A stretch of 64,000 nucleotides of DNA from Sphingobacterium sp. B16(2022) (GCF_012030425.1 NZ_JAAUVN010000002.1:186001-250000); one strand, 5' to 3'; positions 36,124-45,030 are shown, counted from the first letter of the stretch. Numbers and translations are program-made. The notes: a model not told the origin generated them from the letters alone.

Positions 36124-36573
36124 ATGAAAAAGAATACAGTTTCCTTACATCGCATTATTCAGGCCAGTCCTGAAAAAGTGTTTCGTGCTTTTGCTGATCC
36201 AATAGCACATGCCACCTGGTTACCTCCTTATGGTTTTATATGTACAGTGCAACAAATGGACTTTAAAGTAGGTGGTAACTTTAAAATGACTTTTATAAAT
36301 TTCAGCACTGGCAATGGGCACTCTTTTGGTGGAGAATATTTAGAGATTTTACCGAATGAATCAATTAAATATAGTGATCGTTTTGATGATCCTAATCTTC
36401 CGGGAGAAATGATAACGACAGTTTCACTGAATAAGGTGTCCTGTGGTACTGAACTTCAAATTGTACAAGAAAATATTCCAGATGTAATACCTGTTGAAAT
36501 GTGCTATTTAGGTTGGCAGGAATCATTAGATAAAATGAAGAGATTGGTTGAACCTGAAATACCTGATGCATAA
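36124..36573 (+). CDS. second SRPBCC (AHSA1-like) protein
   Basis: A 149-residue paralog of the preceding fold: VSLHRIIQASPEKVFRAFADPIAHATWLPPYGF, then FKVGGNFKMTFINF, and WQESLDKMKRLVEPE in the C-terminal helix. Same operon as the first SRPBCC gene and the VOC gene. Ligand unknown. Confidence 0.83.
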   Translation: MKKNTVSLHRIIQASPEKVFRAFADPIAHATWLPPYGFICTVQQMDFKVGGNFKMTFINFSTGNGHSFGGEYLEILPNESIKYSDRFDDPNLPGEMITTVSLNKVSCGTELQIVQENIPDVIPVEMCYLGWQESLDKMKRLVEPEIPDA

Positions 36574-36584
36574 TTTATAGCAAT

Positions 36585-36986
36585 ATGTTATTTCAGAGAA
36601 CCGATAAAATGATGAATGGTGTTTTTATTACATTTTCAGGAAATTGTAAGAAAGCACTTCAATTTTACCAAAATTGTTTTGGTGGTAAGTTGTATTTTGA
36701 AGCATTTAAAAATGAGATGAATAACTATTCGGAGTCACCTATAATTATTGGCTCATTAATTTCTGATATGATTGTAATTCATGGTTCAGATTTGGTACAT
36801 AATGAAGGTCGTCAGGTCGGAAATTATTTATCTATATTTCTGCATTGTAATGATGCGGGAGATCGCAAATTATTAATTCATAAATTGAAAGTTAATAGAA
36901 AGATTACTTATACTCCAGATGAAATCAAACAAAGCTTGATTGAAATAACGGATGCATTTGATGTACGTTGGATATTGGCTATTTAG
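36585..36986 (+). CDS. PhnB-like VOC protein
   Basis: A 133-residue protein of the PhnB/VOC type: GVFITFSGNCKKALQFYQNCFGGKLYFEAF, then VGNYLSIFLHCNDAGDRKLLIHKL and a C-terminal FDVRWILAI. In this branch Gly-Asn replaces usual metal ligands, so it may not be catalytic. It could start at Met 9 or 10 (MMNGVF). It closes the SRPBCC operon and is followed by a terminator. Confidence 0.77.
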   Translation: MLFQRTDKMMNGVFITFSGNCKKALQFYQNCFGGKLYFEAFKNEMNNYSESPIIIGSLISDMIVIHGSDLVHNEGRQVGNYLSIFLHCNDAGDRKLLIHKLKVNRKITYTPDEIKQSLIEITDAFDVRWILAI

Positions 36987-37021
36987 AAGATAGCTTCTAA
37001 TTTATTCGTATTATAAAAATG

Positions 37022-37058
37022 AAAAAAGGCTAACTTAAACTTTAAGATAGCCTTTTTT
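37022..37058 (+). terminator. Rho-independent terminator
   Basis: AAAAAAGGCTAACTTAAA faces TTTAAGATAGCCTTTTTT with one mismatch, an almost continuous stem ending in a T run, 36 bases after the VOC stop. Confidence 0.85.
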
Positions 37059-37220
37059 ATTGAGTAGTGTTTTCAATAATTTTGGAAAATAATTGAAATT
37101 ATATGGTTTGTAGGCATGTTAATTTATTCATACAAATTTTGATAGAAATGCATCTGTCATGAAAGAGTAAGAAATAATAATATCTATCAATGTTATTGCA
37201 ATTAAGTTGCGATAGTTATT

Positions 37221-37272
37221 ACCTTTAATACACCATCCCACAAAAGTAATTGTTGGATGGTGTATTAAAGGT
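37221..37272. repeat. 18-bp perfect inverted repeat just before a start codon
   Basis: ACCTTTAATACACCATCC (37221-37238) and GGATGGTGTATTAAAGGT (37255-37272) are perfectly complementary, separated by 16 bases. A further ACAA/TTGT pairs inside. The right arm ends five bases before the ATG of the flavoprotein gene at 37278, so an mRNA carrying it would begin with a strong hairpin over the translation-start region; as DNA it is a large operator-like site. Confidence 0.75.
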
Positions 37273-37277
37273 TTATT

Positions 37278-38186
37278 ATGAAAGAAAATAGAATTTATGA
37301 TGTCATCATTATTGGAGGTAGCTATGCTGGTCTTTCTGCTGCCATGGCATTAGGGCGTTCTTTGCGAGATGTGTTGGTAATTGATAGTGGAATTCCGTGC
37401 AATCGACAGACGCCACACTCTCATAATTTCTTGACACAAGATGGTAAGACACCCTTGGAGATTGCTACCATAGCAAAGCAACAGGTTGAGCAATATGAAA
37501 GCATTATTTTTGAAAATGGTGTCGTGACAGATGGTAGGTTTGCGTCAGAAGGTTTTGAGATCTGTACTGAAGAAGGGAATATTTATATCGGTAGGAAACT
37601 TATTTTTGCAACTGGAGTTAAGGATATTTTTCCTGATATAAAGGGTTTTTCTGCATGCTGGGGGATTTCAGTTATTCATTGCCCTTACTGTCACGGTTAT
37701 GAATTTAAACATCAAAAAACCGGTATTATTGGAAAAGGGGATAAGGCAATCCATCTATCTTCATTAGTTCATAATCTCACTGATCAATTACAGGTTTTGA
37801 CAAGAGGTGAAGCAAATTTTGAAGAAGAACAAAAAGATAAATTAGCTAAAAATCAAATTGGTATAATTGAAACTGAAATTGTAGAAATTGTCCACAAAGA
37901 CGGATATGTTAAGCAATTGGTGTTTGATGATGGTCGAACAGAAAGTTTTGATGCGGTGTATGCTCCAGTTCCCTTTGTACAGCATTTAGACCTGCCGGTG
38001 AATTTGGGATGTGAGCTTACTGAGGCTGGGCATATTAAAGTTGATAGTTTTCAGAAAACCAATATTCCAGGTGTTTTTGCCTGTGGTGACTCCACCACAA
38101 TGATGCGCTCCGTAGCAAGTGCTGTTAGTACTGGAAATACAGCTGGAGCGATGGTTAATATGGAATTAACACAGGAAGAGTTTTGA
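37278..38186 (+). CDS. thioredoxin-reductase-like FAD oxidoreductase
   Basis: A 302-residue flavoprotein of the low-molecular-weight thioredoxin reductase fold: FAD motif IIIGGSYAGLSAAMALGR at the N-terminus, a CPYC dithiol in VIHCPYCHGYEF near residue 135, and FACGDSTTMM near 275. The second nucleotide-binding motif is GIIGKGDKAIH, unlike the classical GGGDSA of TrxB, placing it with the divergent TrxR-like enzymes that act on small-molecule disulfides or ferredoxin-type donors. It is preceded by the long inverted repeat. The physiological substrate is unknown. Confidence 0.85.
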   Translation: MKENRIYDVIIIGGSYAGLSAAMALGRSLRDVLVIDSGIPCNRQTPHSHNFLTQDGKTPLEIATIAKQQVEQYESIIFENGVVTDGRFASEGFEICTEEGNIYIGRKLIFATGVKDIFPDIKGFSACWGISVIHCPYCHGYEFKHQKTGIIGKGDKAIHLSSLVHNLTDQLQVLTRGEANFEEEQKDKLAKNQIGIIETEIVEIVHKDGYVKQLVFDDGRTESFDAVYAPVPFVQHLDLPVNLGCELTEAGHIKVDSFQKTNIPGVFACGDSTTMMRSVASAVSTGNTAGAMVNMELTQEEF

Positions 38187-38272
38187 TGATGAATCTTAAA
38201 GGACGATTTGCTTTAACCAAATAATTGGGTGTAAACTATTTGATTCTATTATTTGTTTATAATAATAAAACT

Positions 38273-38713
38273 ATGTCTAGATTGTTCGTCATTACTTCTT
38301 TTATATTTCTCACTTTTGTTGCATGCCAACCAAATACCTCTCATCAGAGGCTAGCTGTGAAAGACAAGTCTCAGGATACCGAATTGCATCGGCAGTCCGG
38401 AATTACTTTTTTAGAGGGAGGTCTTACTCATAAAATGGAGAAAAAATCAGGTATTACAGACACTATTTTTATATCTGTCCATAAACCGGATTCCGCTCAT
38501 ATTATACTTGAAAGTCCAACCAATACGGCAAATATCCGTATTGGTCAGCTTTTTTCTCCAAACGGGAGTTCTGATGGTCCATTCGGAAAAGTCCTCGAAT
38601 ATCGATTTACAGACACAGGCCAATATTATATTACGGTTAGTGAGAATCTTATGGTTGGTGATCATTATAACGGAGCTTATCAGGTGCGAATTATAAATGG
38701 TCTGTCAAAATAA
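38273..38713 (+). CDS. small lipoprotein of unknown function
   Basis: A 146-residue predicted lipoprotein: MSRLFVITSFIFLTFVAC gives a short hydrophobic signal with the lipobox Cys at 18. The mature domain is strand-rich (SGITDTIFISVHKPDSAHIIL, YRFTDTGQYYITVSENLMVGDHY) and resembles small beta-sandwich envelope proteins. I used the ATG at 38273; the longer frame adds an unlikely hydrophobic stretch. No motif names a function. Confidence 0.65.
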   Translation: MSRLFVITSFIFLTFVACQPNTSHQRLAVKDKSQDTELHRQSGITFLEGGLTHKMEKKSGITDTIFISVHKPDSAHIILESPTNTANIRIGQLFSPNGSSDGPFGKVLEYRFTDTGQYYITVSENLMVGDHYNGAYQVRIINGLSK

Positions 38714-38851
38714 GATCTTTACTTTAAATGGCGTGGCCAATAGTTGATTATTATTAGTATTAGTCCAGCTTTTTATCTTACCATATGCTTTCGTTTTGTA
38801 TTATAGCAATTAAGAAAGTTTCACTAATATTGTGTCAAAATCTATAATTTA

Positions 38852-40375
38852 TTGACGGCTATAAAACAATTGGCAGGACAAACCCTGTGGTATGGTGTAA
38901 GTAACATTGGAGCAAAATTTCTAAACTATTTACTGACACCTATTCTTACTTACCTGATGATAGATTCTTCAGGTGTACGAGATTATGGTGGTTACAGTTT
39001 ATTGTATTCTTGGATTGCTGTAGCAAATATTATATTTACCTATGGTTTTGAAACGGGGTATTTTCGTTTTTCAAATACACAAGGTGTAGACCGACACTCA
39101 CTTTTTCAAACAGCGTTTGGTTCAATATGGCTCAGTACCGCATTACTCATTACGTTTATTTCTTTTTTTACTGTTCCAATCAACAATTTTATGAACCTTG
39201 ATGGACATCCAGAATACATTTTGTGGTGTCTTTATCTGATTGGATTAGATGCAATAACTGCTATTCCATTTGCTAAATTACGACAGGAAAACCGTCCCAA
39301 AAGATACGCTTTTGTAAAATTATCCGGTATTATTATCAATATACTGTTTACTTTATTTTTCTTAATATGGTTGCCTAAATATGCGGTGCATCATCCGGAC
39401 GATGCTATTGTACATTGGTTCACTACTAATAACCGGATAGGGTTTTTAATCTTAGCAAATGTGTTTCAAAATCTCTTTGTATTCTTATTATTATTTTCAG
39501 AATGGAAGAGTTTCAGGTTTAAGATAAATTTCAATCTTTGGAAACAGCTTTTTAAATATAGTGCCCCTATGATTTTTATTGGGTTAGCGGGCATGATAAA
39601 CGAAGTAATGGATCGGCAAATGCTGGCGAAATTGCTGTCACAGGATGTCGATGCGCAAAGTGTCGTTGGGATTTATTCAGCAAACTATAAATTAGCGATC
39701 TTTATTACGTTATTTATACAAGCATTTAAAATGGCTGCAGAACCATTTTTCTTCAATAAATCCAAAGACAAAAATGCACCGGCTCTGTATGCAACTGTGA
39801 TGAAATGGTTTGTAATCACACTTTCTTTAGCTTTTCTTTTTTCTGCTTTATATCTTGACGCCTGGAAATATATGGTCGGGGCTTCCTATCGTTCCGGTTT
39901 GGGCATCGTACCGATACTTTTATGTGCTAACATATGCTTGGGAATATATTATAATCTTTCAGTATGGTATAAACTGACTGATCGGATGCGTATGGGTTTG
40001 TATATCACGATATTTGGTTCTGTTATTACGCTCGTTGGTAATTATTTTTTTATTCCCTATTGGGGCATGTATGCAGCCGCATGGACTACCTTGATCTGTT
40101 ATGCGAGTATGATGTTAGTGACTTATTTCATTGGTCAAAATTATTACTATATACCCTATCCTGTAAAAAAAATAGGAATATATCTATTGGCAATGTTGCT
40201 ATGTTTCTTTATGAAAAGGAGTATTGATGTATATTCCGATTCTTGGACTCAAGATATGCAACTTTTATTACGTATTCCTGTTGCTTTTATTCTGATGATA
40301 CTTTATGTTTTTTTTATAGTAAAAATGGAGAGGAAGGAATTAAAAAATATACCATTAATAGGCAAGTATATTTAA
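38852..40375 (+). CDS. Wzx-like polysaccharide flippase (MOP superfamily)
   Basis: A 507-residue polytopic membrane protein with about 12-14 hydrophobic segments and the MOP/Wzx opening pattern (AIKQLAGQTLWYGVSNIGAKFLNYLLTPI). It would flip a lipid-linked sugar unit across the inner membrane. The frame starts with TTG and no upstream or nearby ATG is in frame; the N-terminus from that TTG looks complete. There are no glycosyltransferase neighbours here, so it is an isolated flippase gene. Confidence 0.83.
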   Translation: MTAIKQLAGQTLWYGVSNIGAKFLNYLLTPILTYLMIDSSGVRDYGGYSLLYSWIAVANIIFTYGFETGYFRFSNTQGVDRHSLFQTAFGSIWLSTALLITFISFFTVPINNFMNLDGHPEYILWCLYLIGLDAITAIPFAKLRQENRPKRYAFVKLSGIIINILFTLFFLIWLPKYAVHHPDDAIVHWFTTNNRIGFLILANVFQNLFVFLLLFSEWKSFRFKINFNLWKQLFKYSAPMIFIGLAGMINEVMDRQMLAKLLSQDVDAQSVVGIYSANYKLAIFITLFIQAFKMAAEPFFFNKSKDKNAPALYATVMKWFVITLSLAFLFSALYLDAWKYMVGASYRSGLGIVPILLCANICLGIYYNLSVWYKLTDRMRMGLYITIFGSVITLVGNYFFIPYWGMYAAAWTTLICYASMMLVTYFIGQNYYYIPYPVKKIGIYLLAMLLCFFMKRSIDVYSDSWTQDMQLLLRIPVAFILMILYVFFIVKMERKELKNIPLIGKYI

Positions 40376-40421
40376 TCTGGTAATTATTAGCCAGACTCAC
40401 TATTTACAAAAATTTATAATT

Positions 40422-40452
40422 TGTTAGTCCCAATAAAAAATCGAGACTAACA
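40422..40452 (-). terminator. stem-loop after the small membrane protein gene
   Basis: TGTTAGTC / GACTAACA make an 8-bp stem (extendable by a G-U and a C-G pair on the minus-strand RNA) with a 15-base loop, 32 bases past the small-protein stop. The U tract is poor. Confidence 0.45.
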
Positions 40453-40484
40453 TGTACTTATTAAATGATATGATCAGGTTTTGT

Positions 40485-40619
40485 TTAGAACGACCAATTA
40501 CAAGATTTTGCGGCAAAGAAAAATACGGCTAACCAAACTAAACCTTTAAAAAGGAAAAAGAGAAAAGCACCTACGCCTAAGCGTTTTACCCATTTTGTTT
40601 TATCATTTTTTTGCTCCAT
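40485..40619 (-). CDS. 44-residue single-span membrane protein downstream of haem oxygenase
   Basis: A short frame of 45 codons including the stop: MEQKNDKTKWVKRLG, then a hydrophobic helix (GAFLFFLFKGLVWLAVFFFAA) and a short KSCNWSF tail. The charge pattern predicts one transmembrane helix with a basic cytoplasmic N-terminus. It starts 28 bases after the haem oxygenase stop on the same strand, so the two are likely co-transcribed. The composition and the ordered basic-then-hydrophobic layout argue against chance. Function unknown. Confidence 0.6.
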   Translation of the reverse strand: MEQKNDKTKWVKRLGVGAFLFFLFKGLVWLAVFFFAAKSCNWSF

Positions 40620-40647
40620 TCGTAAATATAAACAATAATGCTGTGTT

Positions 40648-41211
40648 TTAGTTTACATTTACAATAGGGGAAAATACGTTTCCAAAATTGTAGAAAGTTT
40701 GATTTGCCTTCTCTGTCGCAAGTGTATAGCTCTCAGGATCTTCGGCATGTTTATTTAAGACAGTCGTGAATCCTGCCCACATTTCGCGACTGTTTTCACC
40801 ATACCCTTCAAAAAACGAAGTGCCTTTAGTAATTCCATATTTGTTCAGCATCTGCACAATGTATGGCCCACCCATAATTGATCCCTCAAGAACATAAAGT
40901 GAGCTTAGGGCTTCTAACACATTGTTAACTAGAGGAGCATTAGCTTCTGGAAGATTTTCTACACTTCCGCCCAATGCTTCGATATCCTTTTTTATATAAG
41001 AAGAATTACGACGATCTGCTAGATCGGGCAAAATATCCGAAGTTACAAAAGGTGCAATACGATCTTCAACGGCACGGAAATAGGCATAAAAACCTTTTAG
41101 AACCTTTGTGTAATCTGCATCTGAACGAATACTTTTTAATTGACGTACGATTTTACCTTCTACGTTTTGGTGAGCAGCATGTGTTTGCTCTTTAATATGT
41201 TGACTAAGCAT
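40648..41211 (-). CDS. haem oxygenase, biliverdin-producing
   Basis: A 187-residue all-helical haem oxygenase. The proximal His lies in IKEQTHAAHQNVE near residues 11-14 and the distal helix carries YVLEGSIMGG with the flexible glycines. The family opens haem to biliverdin, iron and CO using an electron donor. In this region, with a haem uptake system nearby, it would release iron from imported haem; supply of biliverdin to a phytochrome is the alternative, but no phytochrome gene is visible. It is followed by the 44-residue membrane protein gene. Confidence 0.88.
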   Translation of the reverse strand: MLSQHIKEQTHAAHQNVEGKIVRQLKSIRSDADYTKVLKGFYAYFRAVEDRIAPFVTSDILPDLADRRNSSYIKKDIEALGGSVENLPEANAPLVNNVLEALSSLYVLEGSIMGGPYIVQMLNKYGITKGTSFFEGYGENSREMWAGFTTVLNKHAEDPESYTLATEKANQTFYNFGNVFSPIVNVN

Positions 41212-41332
41212 TTTTCTAGTATTTAGTTATAATTATTCTATACAAATATTCGTATTTATTTTAAAACCTTTATGCTGTATAATGATTTATCATCTATGAA
41301 AAACGATCTGAATTAAATTGTACATAATTTTT

Positions 41333-42613
41333 TTAGTTCTTTAATTGAAAATTTGTTTTAAACAGCAGGTTCTCACCTATTGTTTCTGGCCAAAAGACGA
41401 AAGGAGGATTATCTTTAATATTATCAACACCTTTTTCCAGCTTAGAGTCTGTAATAGAAACAATGTCTTGCAGTGTAGATGCTAGCCAAGGCTCCTTCGG
41501 ATTACCTATATGTAGGTCTGTTTTTGGGGAGGCTAGGGAAATATCGACAGACATTCCATCAAAATAGTCCGACCAACCATTAGCATTACGAATCAAGAAT
41601 GATGCAAAATAAATGTCGAAAGCATCAATTTTAAGAGAGAAAAATCCTACTGGCTTTCCAAAAGTTTTCTGACCAATAAGTCTCACCGGAAAGTAAGGTT
41701 TAAAACTACTAATAAGAAGTTCACTAGCTGATGCGGTACGTCCGGATACAATAAATGATAAGTGTTGTAATGTGTTGAATACTCCTTTCTTGACGAAATA
41801 ATGTGTATTGGCTTTTTCACTATAGTCTACATCGGCCAAAGTTGCGGAACGGCCTTTATATTGTACAGGATTTCCATTTGCATCTAAATAGGGTTGTTTA
41901 CCTAAAAGAGTAGCCTTGCCATTTTGGACATTCGGATGAAATTGTTCACTGAACATGATTTTCCCATCCAGTTTTTGAGGTACAATCAAATTGGCCAAAT
42001 ATTCCGCTGTCTCAACATATCCGCCGCCATTGTGACGAAGATCTAAAATCAGATGAGTTACTTGTTTATTCGAAAGCTCTTTAAAAAGTCTATCGAGTTC
42101 TGTCTTAACGATAGCTAATTCGGGAAATGAAGCAATGTAAAGGTAGGCTATGTATTTTTTACCTGAAGTCCAATAGGACAGGTGTGTAGCATATTTATAT
42201 TGGTGCTCCATGCTTGCAAGATGCCCGCTACTTTTTTTTGTGTTTCTACTGCGCTCCAGATAAGAGTATTTGGGTTTTCCTTCAATTGGAGACCATTCAT
42301 ATGGTTTGCCATTATGGGCCAATGAGTATTGACTTATTGCGAAAAGCTCACGTTCATAAGCAGTCTGTTCGGGACTAATGCTTCCAAACTTCTTACGAGG
42401 AGTAAAATCTGTATAGGAGGGAAGTGATTCCTGCCATCGGTATAATTGTTGAGCATACAAAAAAATTGAATCGAGAATCAGTTCTTTTTTTGTTCCAATG
42501 TCAGGACTTAGCCTCTCATCTTGTGTTATAGTTTTATTTCCATGGTCTCTACAGGCACTTAAGAGTAATAATAAACAAATACCAATAGGAGCGGCATGAC
42601 CCAATAGTTTCAT
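41333..42613 (-). CDS. S41-family peptidase lipoprotein
   Basis: A C-terminal-processing-peptidase-like protein of about 426 residues. The signal MKLLGHAAPIGICLLLLLSAC ends in a lipobox, so it is membrane-anchored and extracytoplasmic. The S41 core shows LILDLRHNGGGYVETAEYLANL and the catalytic Ser in GRTASASELLISSF; a Lys in KTFGKPVGFF fits the base. I used the Met at 42613, since the longer frame adds a charged tail before the signal. It is downstream of the cytochrome c peroxidase gene on the same strand, 283 bases apart. Confidence 0.83.
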   Translation of the reverse strand: MKLLGHAAPIGICLLLLLSACRDHGNKTITQDERLSPDIGTKKELILDSIFLYAQQLYRWQESLPSYTDFTPRKKFGSISPEQTAYERELFAISQYSLAHNGKPYEWSPIEGKPKYSYLERSRNTKKSSGHLASMEHQYKYATHLSYWTSGKKYIAYLYIASFPELAIVKTELDRLFKELSNKQVTHLILDLRHNGGGYVETAEYLANLIVPQKLDGKIMFSEQFHPNVQNGKATLLGKQPYLDANGNPVQYKGRSATLADVDYSEKANTHYFVKKGVFNTLQHLSFIVSGRTASASELLISSFKPYFPVRLIGQKTFGKPVGFFSLKIDAFDIYFASFLIRNANGWSDYFDGMSVDISLASPKTDLHIGNPKEPWLASTLQDIVSITDSKLEKGVDNIKDNPPFVFWPETIGENLLFKTNFQLKN

Positions 42614-42806
42614 TTGTTTCCTAATAAATTTAGTTGATTTGCCCATATATTTACTTAAATGATTCTTTTACGCCAAATAGACTTTATACTACTGATGTTG
42701 AATCCGCTTGAGAATCAATTGATTTAATTTTGCTGTCCCACTGGCTATAAATGAGAAGTTAATCAATCTTTAGTTTTTTTTAACTTTATTTTTCCTTTTA
42801 AATTTC

Positions 42807-42814
42807 TATTTTTG
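42807..42814 (+). promoter_or_regulatory. plus-strand -7 element before a possible small RNA
   Basis: TATTTTTG matches TAnnTTTG exactly on the plus strand, where no protein gene follows. A start near 42821 would give a transcript of about 75 bases ending at the hairpin at 42863. No -33 TTTG is clear. Confidence 0.35.
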
Positions 42815-42819
42815 TACCA

Positions 42820-42896
42820 ATTTATTTAATATTGATGCCTCCATATCTGTGGATAGTCAAAGATCCCAAAGGCGACCTCCTTTGGGATTTTTTATT
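42820..42896 (+). ncRNA. candidate small RNA with Rho-independent terminator
   Basis: The plus strand ends in a perfect 10-bp hairpin ATCCCAAAGG-N6-CCTTTGGGAT (42863-42888) followed by a T-rich tail, yet no plus-strand gene precedes it. The 5' part (ATTTATTTAATATTGATGCC) is the exact complement of the leader of the exported-protein gene at 45087-45656. The loop region holds GACCTCCT, complementary to that leader's AGGAGGTC Shine-Dalgarno. The alternative is that the minus strand here is simply a third, decayed leader copy and the hairpin a terminator for the peroxidase gene. Confidence 0.35.
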
Positions 42897-44015
42897 TTAG
42901 GGTAATATTGGTCTATCATTCTTTATCGGTTTACTGGATAAGCTAGCCAGAAAAGCAATGATATTTTCCTGCTCTTTACTGCTGAGTCTTAAATTCTGTA
43001 TATGTGGTGATAATATGCCATTAATCTGCTGACCAGTCTTTTGAGGCATTCCTTGGCTTAGTAAGTTGACTAATTCACTCAAAGTAGCAATACTACCATT
43101 GTGCATATATGGTGCAGTATTTGTGACGTTTCTTAATCCAGGCGTACGAAATTTACCTTTGTCACTTTCTAATTTAGAAGACTCAAATCGTCCGTTGTCC
43201 AATGCACCTTTGTTCGTTACTGCATAGCCGAGATTATGAAAATCTAAGTCCGTAAAATACGGACCGTTGTGACAATTGATACACTTTCCTTTCGTGCGGA
43301 ACAAATGTAATCCCTCGAGCTGTTGGTCATTTAGCGCCTGATAATCACCTTGGACAAACCTATCAAATGCAGTTTCTCCACTGCTAATGGATTTGGAATA
43401 AGCAGCTATTGCATCTAGCAAACCCTCTATTGTCATATTCTTATTATTATAAGCCGATTCATACAGATCTACATAACCAGGTATGGACATTAGTTTGGAA
43501 GATAAAGAACTCGTATTTCCGCCCATTTCAATTGGCGAATTGATAGCTTCTGCAATTTGTTCACGATAGGTTTTCGCACGCCCATCGTGAAAGAGATTCC
43601 CTTCCAAGTACCAGACATTTTCCATGGATGGTGTGTTACGGTGATGTAAAGCTATACCATCAGCTGTTGTTTTCTGATCGATCCAGTAGGTGTCCGGATT
43701 ATGGCACGAAGCACAGGTCTTCAAGCCATTACCTGTACGGGGATCAAAAAAAAGCGCTTTTCCCAAAGCAATAAGCTCAACCTTATCATTTGAAGGATTT
43801 TTGGGCAATGCTGCTAGTTCTCGTATCTCAATATTTTTATACCATTCTGCGACTGGCCACTGTGCGCTACTTTTACTGTATTTTTCTCGTAGCGTTTCTT
43901 CTGGGGTAGGTGTAATTGTCGGCTCCTCCGGCGATGACTTACCCTTACTACAGCTGTATAAAAAAGTGGTTAGTAAAGTTGCAAGGATTACCTGTTTTGG
44001 CAAGTATAAGTTCAT
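42897..44015 (-). CDS. dihaem cytochrome c peroxidase (MauG/CCP family) lipoprotein
   Basis: About 372 residues. A lipobox (LATLLTTFLYSC) marks a lipoprotein. Two haem-attachment motifs are present: CASCHNPDTYW and CINCHNGPYFTD; a conserved GKALFFDPRTGNG segment precedes the first, as in bacterial cytochrome c peroxidases. It reduces H2O2 with two c-type haems in the periplasm, or acts in MauG-type oxidation. I used the Met at 44015. It belongs to the haem-related gene run, separated by 32 bases from the preceding lipoprotein gene, and consumes haem for its own cofactors. Confidence 0.87.
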   Translation of the reverse strand: MNLYLPKQVILATLLTTFLYSCSKGKSSPEEPTITPTPEETLREKYSKSSAQWPVAEWYKNIEIRELAALPKNPSNDKVELIALGKALFFDPRTGNGLKTCASCHNPDTYWIDQKTTADGIALHHRNTPSMENVWYLEGNLFHDGRAKTYREQIAEAINSPIEMGGNTSSLSSKLMSIPGYVDLYESAYNNKNMTIEGLLDAIAAYSKSISSGETAFDRFVQGDYQALNDQQLEGLHLFRTKGKCINCHNGPYFTDLDFHNLGYAVTNKGALDNGRFESSKLESDKGKFRTPGLRNVTNTAPYMHNGSIATLSELVNLLSQGMPQKTGQQINGILSPHIQNLRLSSKEQENIIAFLASLSSKPIKNDRPILP

Positions 44016-44047
44016 TAACAACATCAAAAAAGCTTTATTATAAGATG

Positions 44048-45016
44048 TTAATTTAATGTAATGGACTGTTCGTATTCAGTCATTACTTTGTCAGATTTAT
44101 CTATTATTTTCAATCTTGTTAACTGGTTACCTTGTATAGTTGTTGGTATCGGTATTGTAACAGTCATTTTTGCTACGTCAAATATTGCATTGTTTAATTT
44201 GTAGGTGTTGTTGAGGTTATCAATAGCAATAAAATGATCAAAATCTGCTTTGAAGAATAATTCATAAATTGATTTATTTGCAATCGGCATCACCAGATTT
44301 TCTCCTTTTTTTACGGTGTAGTTGCCCAATTTGATTAAGTTGTAGAACTCGGGTAACAATACATCGAAGGGATCAGTTAATACAGTATAACGACCCGATA
44401 CCAATTTCAGGCGATATGTGCCAGGCTTAAGATCATCTGGACGAGTAAAATTAACTGCGAAAGTGCTTGGGGGCTGGTTAAAAGAAAGTAAGGTTTCTTT
44501 ACCATCATTATCTACGATATACCCTTTAGTTTGAGCTTCGTTTGGTATAATGTTTTCTCCAACTAAAACAAATGGGTTTGTTCCTGGTAAATAGAGACGA
44601 TAAGGCGAAAGGAAGTTAATTTTCACCTGTAATAAGGGTTGGTTGACTTGAAAAGATAATGTATAGTTTTTGCTGGAACCATCCTGTGCTCTTACGGTAT
44701 AGATAATGGGTTTGTCAGACTTTAATTGTATTGGCGTACCCGAAGCAGGAGTCACAGTGGCTAGGTCAGAAATCTTTACGGTCGGTGTGATGCTTTCTGG
44801 TTGGTCCACCAGCGGTGGCCAGTATAGGATAATACGGTCTTCCACAATACTTGCCGACAAGGTCTTGCCCGAGGCATCTTTGATGCTAAACGATTCGATT
44901 TCGTTATATGGTAGATTGGGGGTTTCTTTTTTGCAAGACCAAGATACCATAGTCAGCATGAAAATAGCCAACAATTGGAATGTACGTATTTGTTTTTTAG
45001 ATATTGAAAGTAGCAT
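44048..45016 (-). CDS. lipoprotein with DUF5018-like / Ig-like domains (copy A)
   Basis: A 322-residue lipoprotein (LLAIFMLTMVSWSC lipobox). The N-terminal domain (YNEIESFSIKDASGK ... TVRAQDGSSKNYTLSFQV) has the DUF5018-type 'extrinsic rules' pattern common in Bacteroidota surface proteins. Two beta-sandwich regions with IPT-like repeats follow (NPFVLVGENIIPNEA, VLLPEFYNL). It is probably surface-exposed and binds a partner. It belongs to the run between the TonB receptor and the cytochrome peroxidase, with a paralog-like protein at 46407. Confidence 0.65.
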   Translation of the reverse strand: MLLSISKKQIRTFQLLAIFMLTMVSWSCKKETPNLPYNEIESFSIKDASGKTLSASIVEDRIILYWPPLVDQPESITPTVKISDLATVTPASGTPIQLKSDKPIIYTVRAQDGSSKNYTLSFQVNQPLLQVKINFLSPYRLYLPGTNPFVLVGENIIPNEAQTKGYIVDNDGKETLLSFNQPPSTFAVNFTRPDDLKPGTYRLKLVSGRYTVLTDPFDVLLPEFYNLIKLGNYTVKKGENLVMPIANKSIYELFFKADFDHFIAIDNLNNTYKLNNAIFDVAKMTVTIPIPTTIQGNQLTRLKIIDKSDKVMTEYEQSITLN

Positions 45017-45030
45017 GATTTTTTTTTATA

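Noticed and set aside
42863..42888. Hairpin as a terminator for the cytochrome peroxidase gene
   Set aside because: Possible but not preferred: the T tail is on the plus-strand side, while the minus-strand side is followed by CTTTGACTATCC.
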